Part shown: positions 17,612-26,017 of the stretch, piece by piece
Position numbering within the stretch: the stretch's first letter is position 1
Layout of the letters: every line of letters starts with the position of its first letter
Source: Nitrococcus mobilis Nb-231
GTDB lineage: Bacteria; Pseudomonadota; Gammaproteobacteria; Nitrococcales; Nitrococcaceae
Length of the DNA stretch: 64,000 bases
NCBI RefSeq assembly: GCF_000153205.1
Contig: NZ_CH672427.1
Span: forward strand, 793,394 to 857,393
Reading direction: 5' to 3'
The notes under the pieces: model-generated
The model's input: only the letters and a program-made list of their open reading frames with translations
The model's database searches: none
Told to the model about the DNA's origin: nothing
Made by a program: the position numbers and the translations under genes

Positions 17612-18064
17612 TCACGCTTCCAGCTCCAGATTGGCCTTGTCCACCCGGTTTAGCGGCACGCTAATTTCGATCCCGTTTTCAACGACGATGACACAATCCG
17701 CACGTAGGCCGCGCAAAAGCCCATGGATTCTACGCCGCCCATCCAAGGTACCCCGAATACGTATATGGACCAGCTCTCCGGCAAAACGCTCGTAATCCGA
17801 AGCCTTGAAAATGGGACGCCTCAGTCCCGGCGAAGACACCTCGAGGGTATAGCGTCCGCTGAGCGGATCCTCCACGTCGAGGACCCCACTGATCTGATTA
17901 CTGACCAATGCGCAATCCTCGACACTGATACCGTCTGCCTTGTCGATGTAAATCCGCAACAATGCCTGGCTTTTACTGGGGCGGTATTCGATGCCAACGA
18001 GTTCATAGCCCATGGCCGCGACCACCGGCTCCACCACCTTCGTCAATGTGTCGAGCGCCGTCAT
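17612..18064 (-). CDS. rimP: Ribosome maturation factor RimP
   Basis: RimP helps early 30S assembly by aiding S19/S12 binding. The 150-residue product has the family pattern EPVVAAMGYELVGIEY near the N-terminus, LRIYIDKADGISVEDCALVSNQI and VEDPLSGRYTLEVSSPGLRRPIF, then an SH3-like C-terminal domain. The ATG at 18064 gives the usual length; an in-frame TTG five codons earlier (18079) would place the initiation codon within the T-run of a terminator-like hairpin. GGAACC serves as a modest ribosome site. It is the first protein gene of the rimP-nusA-infB-rbfA-truB series. Confidence 0.95.
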   Translation of the reverse strand: MTALDTLTKVVEPVVAAMGYELVGIEYRPSKSQALLRIYIDKADGISVEDCALVSNQISGVLDVEDPLSGRYTLEVSSPGLRRPIFKASDYERFAGELVHIRIRGTLDGRRRIHGLLRGLRADCVIVVENGIEISVPLNRVDKANLELEA

Positions 18065-18077
18065 CGGTTCCAAAAAC

Positions 18078-18098
18078 AAAAAATGGGCCTATGGCCCA
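18078..18098 (-). terminator. Second terminator-like hairpin, just before rimP
   Basis: On the minus strand TGGGCC-ATA-GGCCCA (18098-18084) forms a six-pair stem followed directly by a six-T run. It ends 14 bases before the rimP ATG. Its position makes it a candidate attenuator rather than a simple end-of-operon signal. Confidence 0.6.
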
Positions 18099-18139
18099 CA
18101 CACCGTAATCTACGACTCCCCCGGGAGGGAGCCAACTAC

Positions 18140-18164
18140 AAAAAAAGGCCGCAAGCGGCCTTTT
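18140..18164 (-). terminator. Rho-independent terminator after initiator tRNA
   Basis: On the minus strand AAAAGGCCGC-TT-GCGGCCTTTTTTT gives a perfect ten-pair stem (including A-T pairs) followed by T-run bases. It begins about 8 bases after the CCA end of the tRNA gene. It is nearly symmetrical, so it could also act on the plus strand, though no plus-strand gene needs it. Confidence 0.85.
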
Positions 18165-18172
18165 AAAATGCC

Positions 18173-18249
18173 TGGTAGCGGGGGCAGGATTTGAACCTGC
18201 GACCTTCGGGTTATGAGCCCGACGAGCTGCCAGACTGCTCCACCCCGCA
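18173..18249 (-). tRNA. metY: Initiator tRNA-fMet (CAT anticodon)
   Basis: The 77-base gene has anticodon CAT in the loop CTCATAA and the three consecutive G-C pairs in the anticodon stem (GGG/CCC) that mark initiators. The T-loop is TTCAAAT and the CCA end is encoded. Position 1 is T and position 72 is T, so the 1-72 pair is absent as required for formylation; E. coli has C-A there instead. It lies upstream of rimP-nusA, as metY does in E. coli. Confidence 0.96.
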
Positions 18250-18263
18250 ACAATTCGAACAAC

Positions 18264-18292
18264 ATACTATTGCTGCCGCGCCGGTTACGCAA
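18264..18292 (-). promoter_or_regulatory. Predicted sigma-70 promoter of the initiator tRNA
   Basis: TTGCGT (18292-18287) and TAGTAT (18269-18264) on the minus strand are 17 bases apart and would start transcription a few bases before the tRNA 5' end. This places the promoter after nuoN, so the tRNA-rimP operon need not depend on nuo transcription. Confidence 0.5.
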
Positions 18293-18360
18293 GAGGTATC
18301 GGCAAATAATTACGCAATTACCACATGCGCAGGCACGGAATGTATGTGCCTTATCGATAA

Positions 18361-19797
18361 TCAACCGGCCAGCGCTACCTTACAGGCCATAATGAGAGAG
18401 TCTGGAAAAATCCCCAGTACCAACACCGCCAAACCGTTACCAGCCAATACGATACGTAGCCCGGTCGACGCTTCCAGCGGCTCGCCATCGCTACGCCGAT
18501 CGAAATAAACCATACGAACCACCCGCAGGTAGTAGAATGCGCCGATCACCGCAAATATCACGGCAACAACCGCTAACCACACCATATTGACGTCGATAAC
18601 CGCCTTAAGGACCAACCACTTCGCATAAAAACCCACTGTGCCCGGCACTCCGGTCAAAGAGAACATCAGAATCAACATCACTACAGCAAAGCCACTATGC
18701 CGATCGTTCAACCCCTTCATGTCCTCGATGAGGTCGGCTTCGAAGCCGCGGCGCGACAGTAAGATTACAACGCCAAAAGCGCCGGCGGCCATCAAACCGT
18801 AGGTGATGGCATAGAATAATGCGGCCGAGTAGCCCTCCTCGGTTCCAGCAATGAAACCAAGAAAGAGGAAGCCGACATGGGCGATGGTCGAATAGCCCAA
18901 CATGCGCTTGATGTTGGTCTGCACCAAAGCGAATAAATTCCCTACGGCAAGCGAACCCACGGCGATGATGGTTGCCATGACCTGCCACTGATCGTGCAGT
19001 GCTCCAAGACCGTCGACCAGTAGGCGGACGAACAGCGCCACCGCCGCAATCTTGGGTGCCGTACCGACATAGACAGTGACCGGCGTCAGGGCTCCTTGGT
19101 AGACGTCCGGGATCCACATATGGAATGGAACAGCACCGAATTTAAAGGCGACACCCACGAGGATGAAAGTGAGCCCGAAGGCGAGCAACAGCCCGCTCTC
19201 TCCGTTGGCCGCAATCGCGGCGATCTGCGCCAGATCCAGGCTTTGCGCCGCGCCGTACACCATGGACATACCGTAGAGCAGCATGCCGGAGGACAGCGCG
19301 GCGAGCACGAAGTACTTCATTGCCGCCTCGGAGCCCACGCGATTCTCACGATCGTAGGCCACCATAGCGAACAGGCACAGCTCGACCAGCTCCAAGCCCA
19401 GATAGACGGTGAGCAAGCTGTGGGCGGACGCCATAATCATCATTCCGAGCACGCCCAACAGGCCCAGCAGAAAGAAATCGCCGCTCAGCAGGTCGCGCTT
19501 GCGCAGATAATCCCGGCTGTAAGCGAAGACCAAAAAGGTCAGCAGGCAGATAGCGACCTTAAGCAGACAAGCAAACTTATCGGCGACGTAAGTGCCGCTA
19601 AAAGTGGTGGCCGTCACGCCCCATTGGGTCTCGATACTGAGCCAGGCCGCAGCCAGCAGCGTGAACTGTACAAGATGGAAGGCGAGCGCACTCTCGCGGC
19701 CCCTCGCGAATAGATCCACCACCAACACCAAGCACGCCATCGAGAGCACCCAGATCTCGGGCAGCGCAAGCAAGAAATCGGGCATCTCGAACGTCAT
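18361..19797 (-). CDS. nuoN: NADH-quinone oxidoreductase subunit N
   Basis: NuoN is one of three antiporter-like proton-pumping membrane subunits of complex I. The 478-residue protein is strongly hydrophobic, with about 14 predicted membrane segments and the conserved SNIKRMLGYSTIAHVGFLFLGF-type stretch (TNIKRMLGYSTIAHVGFLF) containing the key lysine. GVPFK-like AFKFGAVPFHMWIPDVYQGA is also present. It is the last gene of the nuo operon, 67 bases after nuoM and about 110 bases before the initiator tRNA gene. Confidence 0.97.
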   Translation of the reverse strand: MTFEMPDFLLALPEIWVLSMACLVLVVDLFARGRESALAFHLVQFTLLAAAWLSIETQWGVTATTFSGTYVADKFACLLKVAICLLTFLVFAYSRDYLRKRDLLSGDFFLLGLLGVLGMMIMASAHSLLTVYLGLELVELCLFAMVAYDRENRVGSEAAMKYFVLAALSSGMLLYGMSMVYGAAQSLDLAQIAAIAANGESGLLLAFGLTFILVGVAFKFGAVPFHMWIPDVYQGALTPVTVYVGTAPKIAAVALFVRLLVDGLGALHDQWQVMATIIAVGSLAVGNLFALVQTNIKRMLGYSTIAHVGFLFLGFIAGTEEGYSAALFYAITYGLMAAGAFGVVILLSRRGFEADLIEDMKGLNDRHSGFAVVMLILMFSLTGVPGTVGFYAKWLVLKAVIDVNMVWLAVVAVIFAVIGAFYYLRVVRMVYFDRRSDGEPLEASTGLRIVLAGNGLAVLVLGIFPDSLIMACKVALAG

Positions 19798-19864
19798 AGC
19801 TCTCCTCGGGTTCCATGAGTCGCTAATAAAGTGGGCAAGGCCTGGCTGATCTGCCGATAGGCCC

Positions 19865-21370
19865 TCATGGTGTTGCGGTCACTTGCTGCAGAAGATGTTG
19901 CAGCGAAGGCTCCATCACCTCGATCAATGGCGCCGGCCAGATCCCCAATAACAACACGGCGCCCGCGAGTACCCCGAGCACGATGAACTCGCGGGCATTG
20001 AGATCAGTGAGCGCCGCCACTTGAGCATTGGCCACTTCGCCATAAACGACCCGCTTGATCAGCCAAAGAGTATAAGCCGCTCCCAAAATCAAGGTGAGTG
20101 CGGCGAGTGCGGCATACCAGAAATTGGCCTGGAAGCTGGCGAGGATCACCATGAACTCGCCGACGAAACCAGACGTTCCCGGAAGGCCGACGTTGGCCAT
20201 GGCGAACAACACGAAAAAAGCCGCAAATATCGGCATCCGGTTGGCCACGCCCCCATAATCCTTGATCAATCGGGAATGAACCCGATCATAGAGAACGCCG
20301 ACACAGAGAAACAGGGCGCCCGAGACGAACCCATGGGAGATCATCTGTACCACGCCCCCTTCAAGCGCCATCACGGCACCACCGCTACCCTCGACTCCAC
20401 CCGTGTGCGCGAAAATATCGAAAATCGCGAAAAAGCCCAAAGTCACGAAACCCATATGGGCGACCGAAGAATAAGCGATCAGCTTTTTCATGTCCTCTTG
20501 CACGATCGCAACCAGCCCGATATAGACCACGGCTATCAGCGAAAGCGCGATGAGCAGCCACGCCAGCTCCATACTGGCCGCGGGTGTGATCGGCAAGCTG
20601 AATCGCAGAAAGCCGTACGCGCCGATCTTCAACATAATCGCCGCCAGTATTACCGAACCGCCGGTTGGTGCCTCCACGTGGGCATCCGGAAGCCAGGTAT
20701 GCACGGGCCACATGGGCACCTTCACGGCAAAGGCCACCAGGAAGGCCAGGAAGATCAGCACCTGCTGGCTCAGCGCCAATGCCGTGCCGTGAAAATCGAG
20801 GATGCCGAAGCTGTCGGTTTGATAACGTAAGTAGATGAGCGCAACCAGCATGAGCACCGAGCCCATGAAGGTGTAAAGGAAAAACTTTATGGTAGCGTAA
20901 ATTCGGTTCGGACCGCCCCAAATGCCGATGATCAGGAACATCGGCACCAACATCGCCTCCCAGAATACGTAAAATAGGATCGCATCCAAGGCGCTGAATA
21001 CGCCCACCATCAAGCCTTCCATGATCAGGAAAGCGGCCAAGTACTGAGTCTGTTTGTATTGAATAACCTCCCAGCCGGCGATGATGACCAAGACGGTTGC
21101 GAAGGTGGTGAGCAGAATCAACGGCATGGAGATCCCATCCACACCGAGGTGATAGTAGACCTCGAAGGCCGGAATCCAGGCCAGGCGCTCCACGAATTGC
21201 ATGGCCGGCGTGCCGATTTCGAACCCGAAATACAGCGCGGAACTCAGCAGAAAAACGACACCACCGGTGCCCAGCGCCAGCCAACGCGCCGTTGTGCCTT
21301 GGGAACGCTCACCGGCGGCTAACACCAGTATTCCACCGAGTATCGGTAGCCAAATCAGCAAGCTCAGCAA
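19865..21370 (-). CDS. nuoM: NADH-quinone oxidoreductase subunit M
   Basis: This 501-residue antiporter-like subunit of complex I has about 14 membrane helices. Recognisable segments are YHLGVDGISMPLILLTTF, a FWEAMLVPMFLIIGIWGG stretch containing the conserved Glu, PVHTWLPDAHVEAPTGGSVILA and MKKLIAYSSVAHMGFV. The family and length agree with NuoM (about 500 residues). It lies between nuoL and nuoN and is cotranscribed, with 80 and 67 base gaps. Confidence 0.98.
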   Translation of the reverse strand: MLSLLIWLPILGGILVLAAGERSQGTTARWLALGTGGVVFLLSSALYFGFEIGTPAMQFVERLAWIPAFEVYYHLGVDGISMPLILLTTFATVLVIIAGWEVIQYKQTQYLAAFLIMEGLMVGVFSALDAILFYVFWEAMLVPMFLIIGIWGGPNRIYATIKFFLYTFMGSVLMLVALIYLRYQTDSFGILDFHGTALALSQQVLIFLAFLVAFAVKVPMWPVHTWLPDAHVEAPTGGSVILAAIMLKIGAYGFLRFSLPITPAASMELAWLLIALSLIAVVYIGLVAIVQEDMKKLIAYSSVAHMGFVTLGFFAIFDIFAHTGGVEGSGGAVMALEGGVVQMISHGFVSGALFLCVGVLYDRVHSRLIKDYGGVANRMPIFAAFFVLFAMANVGLPGTSGFVGEFMVILASFQANFWYAALAALTLILGAAYTLWLIKRVVYGEVANAQVAALTDLNAREFIVLGVLAGAVLLLGIWPAPLIEVMEPSLQHLLQQVTATP

Positions 21371-21450
21371 GGGTCAACCTCCAGATATCCATCGCAGTGC
21401 CACCGCTGCCGGGTTATATAAAGCCCCACGTCAGCCCAGCGCGGTCGTGC

Positions 21451-23433
21451 TCAAACAAACCACCCGCGCCAATCGCCGATAAACCAGGTAAGCAGAACCA
21501 ACAGGCCGAGGATCATAACGAAGGCATAATGATATAAATACCCGGTCTGCAATCCTCGGATCATAGCGGCAAAGCGACCGATGGTCCTCGCTGTACCGTT
21601 GACCATCATTCCGTCGATGAGCCGAGCGTCTCCCACTTGCCATAGCAGCCGCGCAACCGACCTGGAGGAAGCGGCGATACCGTCGATATAAAGTTCGTCA
21701 AAGCCGTATTTACGGGCCAAAATGGTATAGAGCGTCGCGAAGCGATCGCGAATCGACGGCAACAGCCCAGGACGGACCATATAGAAAAACCAGGCGCTCA
21801 GAAACCCCGCGAGCGCAAGGTACAGCGCCGGGCCCGCGACTGCGTGCAGCGCGAAACTCCATGATCCATGGAAGCTCCGACCCATTTCATGGAGTACGTC
21901 GTGCGGCTCCGCTACGAACAGCGCTTGGCCGAAGAAGTCTCCGAACACGAGGGGTTCGACCGTGAGATAACCGATCACGACCGAAGGAATGGCCAGCAGG
22001 ATCAGCGGCCATTCCATGGCTCTGAGCACATAACGCGGCAGATGGGCCATATGCTCCTTGGCATGGGGATCGATACGCTCCTTGCCCCAGAAGACCAAGA
22101 AATAGAGTCGGAAGCTGTACAACGCCGTCACGTACACGCTCAGCAAAACGAGCCAATAGGCGAGTGTGGCACCACCACGGTGCGCCTCGTGCACCGCCTC
22201 GATAATGAGATCCTTCGAGTAGTAGCCGGAGAACAGCGGTGCGGCGACCAAAGCCAGCGTGCCCATCAGCATCGTGAGATGCGTAATCGGCAGGTAGCGC
22301 CGCAGATTGCCCATCTTGCGCATGTCCTGCTCATGGTGCAGCGCCACGATGACGGCCCCGGCGGCCAGAAACAACAGCGCCTTGAAAAAGGCGTGGGTCA
22401 TGAGGTGGAAGATGCCCACCGCATAGGCTGAAGCCCCCAGCGCGACGAACATGTAACCAAGCTGCGAGAGCGTCGAATAGGCGATGACACGTTTGATGTC
22501 GTTTTGCACGAGGCCCACCAAACCCATCAAGAACGCCGTCAGGGCGCCGAATATCAGCACCACCGACAGCGCCGTATCGGAGAGCTCGAACAGGGGCGAC
22601 ATGCGCGCCACCATGAAGATGCCAGCCGTCACCATCGTAGCGGCGTGAATCAGGGCGGATATAGGCGTGGGGCCTTCCATCGAGTCCGGCAACCAGACAT
22701 GCAACGGGATTTGCGCCGATTTACCCATCGCGCCGACGAAGAGCAAGATGCAGGCGAAGGTGATCACAGACCAGTTTAGTCCAGGCAGGACGGTAATCAT
22801 CTGAGCCGGCTGCGCCTGCGCGGCCGCGAAGACCTGCTGATAATCCAGGCTGCCGAAATAGGCCAGCAGCAGTGCGATCCCCAGCAAGAAGCCTATATCG
22901 CCGATTCGGTTGACTAAAAAAGCCTTCAGGCTGGCGAAAACGGCGCTCTCCCGCGTGAACCAAAACCCGATCAGCAGATACGAGACCAAGCCCACGGCTT
23001 CCCAACCGAAAAACAACTGCAAAAAGTTGTTCGCCATAACCAACATAAGCATGGCGAAGGTAAATAGATTAATGTAACTAAAGAAACGCTGATAACCGGC
23101 ATCGTCGTGCATGTAACCGATGGTATAAATGTGCACCATCAATGAGACGAAGGTGACGACCGCCATCATCAATGCGCTGAGCGGATCGATCAGGAAACCG
23201 ATCTCCATATGCAACCCGCCGGCAACCGCCCATGTATAGACAGTCTCGTTGTAGGGCTCAAGCTCTCCCCAGGCGAAGCGGCTTAGAACGAACAGGGACA
23301 GCAGGCAGGAGAGACTCACCGCGGCGATGGTCACCCGATGCGAGCGCTGCCGCCCGAGCCTGCGCCCGAACAGACCAACGGTGGCTGCACCGATCAACGG
23401 CGCCAGCGTTATGGCGAGGTATACGATTTCCAT
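21451..23433 (-). CDS. nuoL: NADH-quinone oxidoreductase subunit L
   Basis: NuoL is the distal proton pump of complex I and carries the long lateral helix. The 660-residue protein shows FLIDPLSALMMAVVTFVS, LFFGWEAVGLVSYLLIGFW with the conserved Glu, PLHVWLPDSMEGPTPISALIHAATMVTAG and KRVIAYSTLSQLGYM, followed by the C-terminal extension that distinguishes NuoL from NuoM. Its ATG lies 3 bases after the nuoK stop, suggesting coupled translation. Confidence 0.98.
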   Translation of the reverse strand: MEIVYLAITLAPLIGAATVGLFGRRLGRQRSHRVTIAAVSLSCLLSLFVLSRFAWGELEPYNETVYTWAVAGGLHMEIGFLIDPLSALMMAVVTFVSLMVHIYTIGYMHDDAGYQRFFSYINLFTFAMLMLVMANNFLQLFFGWEAVGLVSYLLIGFWFTRESAVFASLKAFLVNRIGDIGFLLGIALLLAYFGSLDYQQVFAAAQAQPAQMITVLPGLNWSVITFACILLFVGAMGKSAQIPLHVWLPDSMEGPTPISALIHAATMVTAGIFMVARMSPLFELSDTALSVVLIFGALTAFLMGLVGLVQNDIKRVIAYSTLSQLGYMFVALGASAYAVGIFHLMTHAFFKALLFLAAGAVIVALHHEQDMRKMGNLRRYLPITHLTMLMGTLALVAAPLFSGYYSKDLIIEAVHEAHRGGATLAYWLVLLSVYVTALYSFRLYFLVFWGKERIDPHAKEHMAHLPRYVLRAMEWPLILLAIPSVVIGYLTVEPLVFGDFFGQALFVAEPHDVLHEMGRSFHGSWSFALHAVAGPALYLALAGFLSAWFFYMVRPGLLPSIRDRFATLYTILARKYGFDELYIDGIAASSRSVARLLWQVGDARLIDGMMVNGTARTIGRFAAMIRGLQTGYLYHYAFVMILGLLVLLTWFIGDWRGWFV

Positions 23434-23436
23434 GCA

Positions 23437-23742
23437 TCAACCCTTCATGCTGTCCAGATCGCCCACGTTGATGGTATTGGTGTTACGGAACAAGACGACC
23501 AAGATAGCCAGGCCAATGGCCGATTCGGCGGCTGCGACTGTCAGAATGAAAAACACGAATACTTGACCCTGGATATCCGCCAAATAGTGCGAGAAGGCGA
23601 TGAAGTTGAAATTCACTGCCAGCAACATAAGCTCGATAGACATCAGCAGGATGATGACGTTTTTCCGATTTAGAAAAATGCCGGCCATCCCGAGGCTGAA
23701 CAGAATCGCCCCGAGCACGAGATAATTGGATAGCTCCACCAT
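23437..23742 (-). CDS. nuoK: NADH-quinone oxidoreductase subunit K
   Basis: The 101-residue protein has three membrane helices, like MrpC/NuoK. The stretch [27 protein letters not shown] carries the conserved Glu in the second helix that belongs to the central hydrophilic axis of complex I, and [19 protein letters not shown] carries the second conserved Glu. Length is typical. It lies 47 bases after nuoJ and 3 bases before nuoL. Confidence 0.97.
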   Translation of the reverse strand: MVELSNYLVLGAILFSLGMAGIFLNRKNVIILLMSIELMLLAVNFNFIAFSHYLADIQGQVFVFFILTVAAAESAIGLAILVVLFRNTNTINVGDLDSMKG

Positions 23743-23789
23743 AGTGTGATCCTAACTGTCCGAGTCGGCTGCTGATGCGCTGGGGTTGG

Positions 23790-24398
23790 TTACTTGCGCT
23801 TCTCCGGCGCCATCGTGACAATCCGCAATCGCTGTTCTTTGCGTACCCGAACCTGGCGATCGATATTCTGCTGCTTGGTCCCCGGCCGCCGGCGATGCGT
23901 CAGCATGATGGCGGCGACGATGGCCACCAGAAGCACGACTGAGGCGATTTCGAAAGGATAGGCATAGACTGTGTACAGCACACTACCGAGCGCCTTGGTA
24001 TTACTCATACCCACACCCTCGGCCGCGCTCGTAACGGGCCCACCGTGGATCAGGTTCACGTCTTTCGAACCCACCACCAGCGCCATCTCCACGACCATTA
24101 CGCATCCCACCAAAGCACCGATGGGAAGGTAACGCGCAAAGCCCTCGCGCATCGGGGCGAGATTGATATCGAGCATCATTACCACGAACAAGAACAGCAC
24201 CATGACGGCGCCGACATAAACCAACACGAGCGCAATCCCCAAGAATTCGGCTTCCGCCATCAGCCACAAAGCAGCGCTGTTGAAAAAAGCCAACACCAAG
24301 AACAAGGCGGAGTGCACTGGGTTCTTGGCCGTGATGACCATGGTTGCAGCGAATAACAGAACCGCTGCGAATACGTAGAAAAGCAAAAGCTCGATCAC
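23790..24398 (-). CDS. nuoJ: NADH-quinone oxidoreductase subunit J
   Basis: NuoJ is a five-helix membrane subunit of complex I. The 202-residue protein contains KNPVHSALFLVLAFFNSAALWL and EFLGIALVLVYVGAVMVLFLFVVMML, whose pi-bulge-bearing third helix is the family hallmark. A charged, arginine- and lysine-rich C-terminal tail of about 35 residues follows the last helix and should be cytoplasmic. It sits between nuoI and nuoK in the standard order. Confidence 0.96.
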   Translation of the reverse strand: MIELLLFYVFAAVLLFAATMVITAKNPVHSALFLVLAFFNSAALWLMAEAEFLGIALVLVYVGAVMVLFLFVVMMLDINLAPMREGFARYLPIGALVGCVMVVEMALVVGSKDVNLIHGGPVTSAAEGVGMSNTKALGSVLYTVYAYPFEIASVVLLVAIVAAIMLTHRRRPGTKQQNIDRQVRVRKEQRLRIVTMAPEKRK

Positions 24399-24459
24399 CT
24401 GCCTAACGCTCCCAGTCGTTTGTCCGTATTCATGCCGTGGGCCTTTTGGGTCCGATTTC

Positions 24460-24948
24460 TCAACGATAGGGTGCGTCCGCCGCGCGGTCCTTGGCGAGTT
24501 GCTGTTCGTACTGATCGCCGAGTGCGAGCAACTCCTGTTTATGGATGATGTTCTCGCCGCGACGCTCGAAGTGGTACTCGTAGATTCGGGTCTCTACGAT
24601 CGAGTCCACGGGGCAGGACTCTTCACAGAAACCGCAGTAGATGCATTTGAACAGATCGATATCATAGCGGGTCGTACGGCGCGTGCCATCGGCGCGGGGT
24701 TCGGCCTCGATGGTGATTGCCAGCGCCGGGCAAACTGCTTCACAGAGCTTGCAGGCAATGCAGCGCTCCTCACCATTGGGATAGCGGCGCAGCGCGTGCA
24801 AGCCACGAAAACGCGGCGACTGCGGCGCCCGCTCCTCCGGATATTCGACCGTGTACTTGCGGGTAAAAAGATGCCGGCCAGTAAGGCGCAACCCCTGGAG
24901 CAACTCGATCAGCAAGAAGCTATTGAATAAATCCCGAATTGCCTGCAT
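24460..24948 (-). CDS. nuoI: NADH-quinone oxidoreductase subunit I
   Basis: NuoI carries clusters N6a and N6b that pass electrons towards N2. The 162-residue protein has two four-cysteine motifs, [12 protein letters not shown] and [12 protein letters not shown], separated by about 40 residues, each followed by a second-cluster cysteine-proline as in 8Fe ferredoxins. An N-terminal amphipathic segment ([18 protein letters not shown]) would sit against the membrane. It lies 13 bases after nuoH. Confidence 0.98.
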   Translation of the reverse strand: MQAIRDLFNSFLLIELLQGLRLTGRHLFTRKYTVEYPEERAPQSPRFRGLHALRRYPNGEERCIACKLCEAVCPALAITIEAEPRADGTRRTTRYDIDLFKCIYCGFCEESCPVDSIVETRIYEYHFERRGENIIHKQELLALGDQYEQQLAKDRAADAPYR

Positions 24949-24961
24949 ACCGCACCTCCGA

Positions 24962-25981
24962 TCAGAACCAGGGCCCGAAGCCGGTCAAGATAAACACCGA
25001 TTCCACTACCAGCCAGACTACCGTCACCGGAATCAGCACTTTCCATCCCAGGCGCATGATCTGATCGTAGCGATAGCGCGGGAATGTGCCGCGAAACCAA
25101 AAATAGCCGAACAGAAAGAAGCCCGCCTTGAGGCAAAACCATAGCGTCCCGGGAACGAGATCGAATATCGGCCCGAGGTAGCCAATCCCATGGAATGGGG
25201 AATACCAGCCACCAAGGAATAGAATGGTCGCCAAGCCCGCAATCAAGATCATGTTGGCGTATTCGGCGAGAAAGAAGATGGCGAAGGCCATCCCCGAGTA
25301 CTCCACATGGAAGCCGGCAACGATCTCGGATTCTCCTTCGGCCACGTCAAAAGGCAGCCGGTTGGTCTCTGCCACGCCCGAGACCCAATAGACGATGAAC
25401 AACGGCAGCAACGGCAGCCAGAACCAGTTCCAAAACGGACCTTGCTGAGCGTGCACGATCTCGCTCATATTGAGGCTGCCCGCCGCCATGAGAACCCCCA
25501 CGAGCGCAAAGCCCATGGCAATCTCATAGGAGACCACTTGGGCGCCGGCGCGCATTGCCCCAATCAGCGCGTACTTGGAGTTCGATGCCCAACCGGCCAC
25601 TATGACCCCGTAGACGCCCATGGAGGTCATAGCCAATACATACAGCAACCCCGCATCTATATCGGCCACCACCAAACCATCACCCAGCGGCAGCACAGCC
25701 CAGGCCGCCAGCGCCGGAATGATAGAGAATAACGGCGCCAAAAGGAACAGGAAGCGATTGGCGTTCTGTGGAATCACCACTTCCTTCATCAGCAGCTTGC
25801 AAGCATCGGCAATGGGTTGTAGTAACCCATAGATGCCTACCCGGTTAGGTCCCTTGCGCCATTGGATCCAGCCGATCACTCTGCGCTCGGCATAGGTCAT
25901 ATAGGCCACCGCTATGAACAGCGGCACCACCAGCGCAACGATCTTCGCTACGATCCAGACGAGGTTTGCAAATTCCGCCAT
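24962..25981 (-). CDS. nuoH: NADH-quinone oxidoreductase subunit H
   Basis: NuoH forms the quinone-binding chamber with NuoB and NuoD. The 339-residue membrane protein has about eight helices and the family segments [29 protein letters not shown] and [24 protein letters not shown], with the acidic loop residues near the quinone tunnel. [21 protein letters not shown] near the C-terminus is also diagnostic. It is 36 bases downstream of nuoG. Confidence 0.98.
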   Translation of the reverse strand: MAEFANLVWIVAKIVALVVPLFIAVAYMTYAERRVIGWIQWRKGPNRVGIYGLLQPIADACKLLMKEVVIPQNANRFLFLLAPLFSIIPALAAWAVLPLGDGLVVADIDAGLLYVLAMTSMGVYGVIVAGWASNSKYALIGAMRAGAQVVSYEIAMGFALVGVLMAAGSLNMSEIVHAQQGPFWNWFWLPLLPLFIVYWVSGVAETNRLPFDVAEGESEIVAGFHVEYSGMAFAIFFLAEYANMILIAGLATILFLGGWYSPFHGIGYLGPIFDLVPGTLWFCLKAGFFLFGYFWFRGTFPRYRYDQIMRLGWKVLIPVTVVWLVVESVFILTGFGPWF

Positions 25982-26017
25982 AATTATTCTCGTCGCTTTA
26001 TCCGTGCTGCGATCGCC

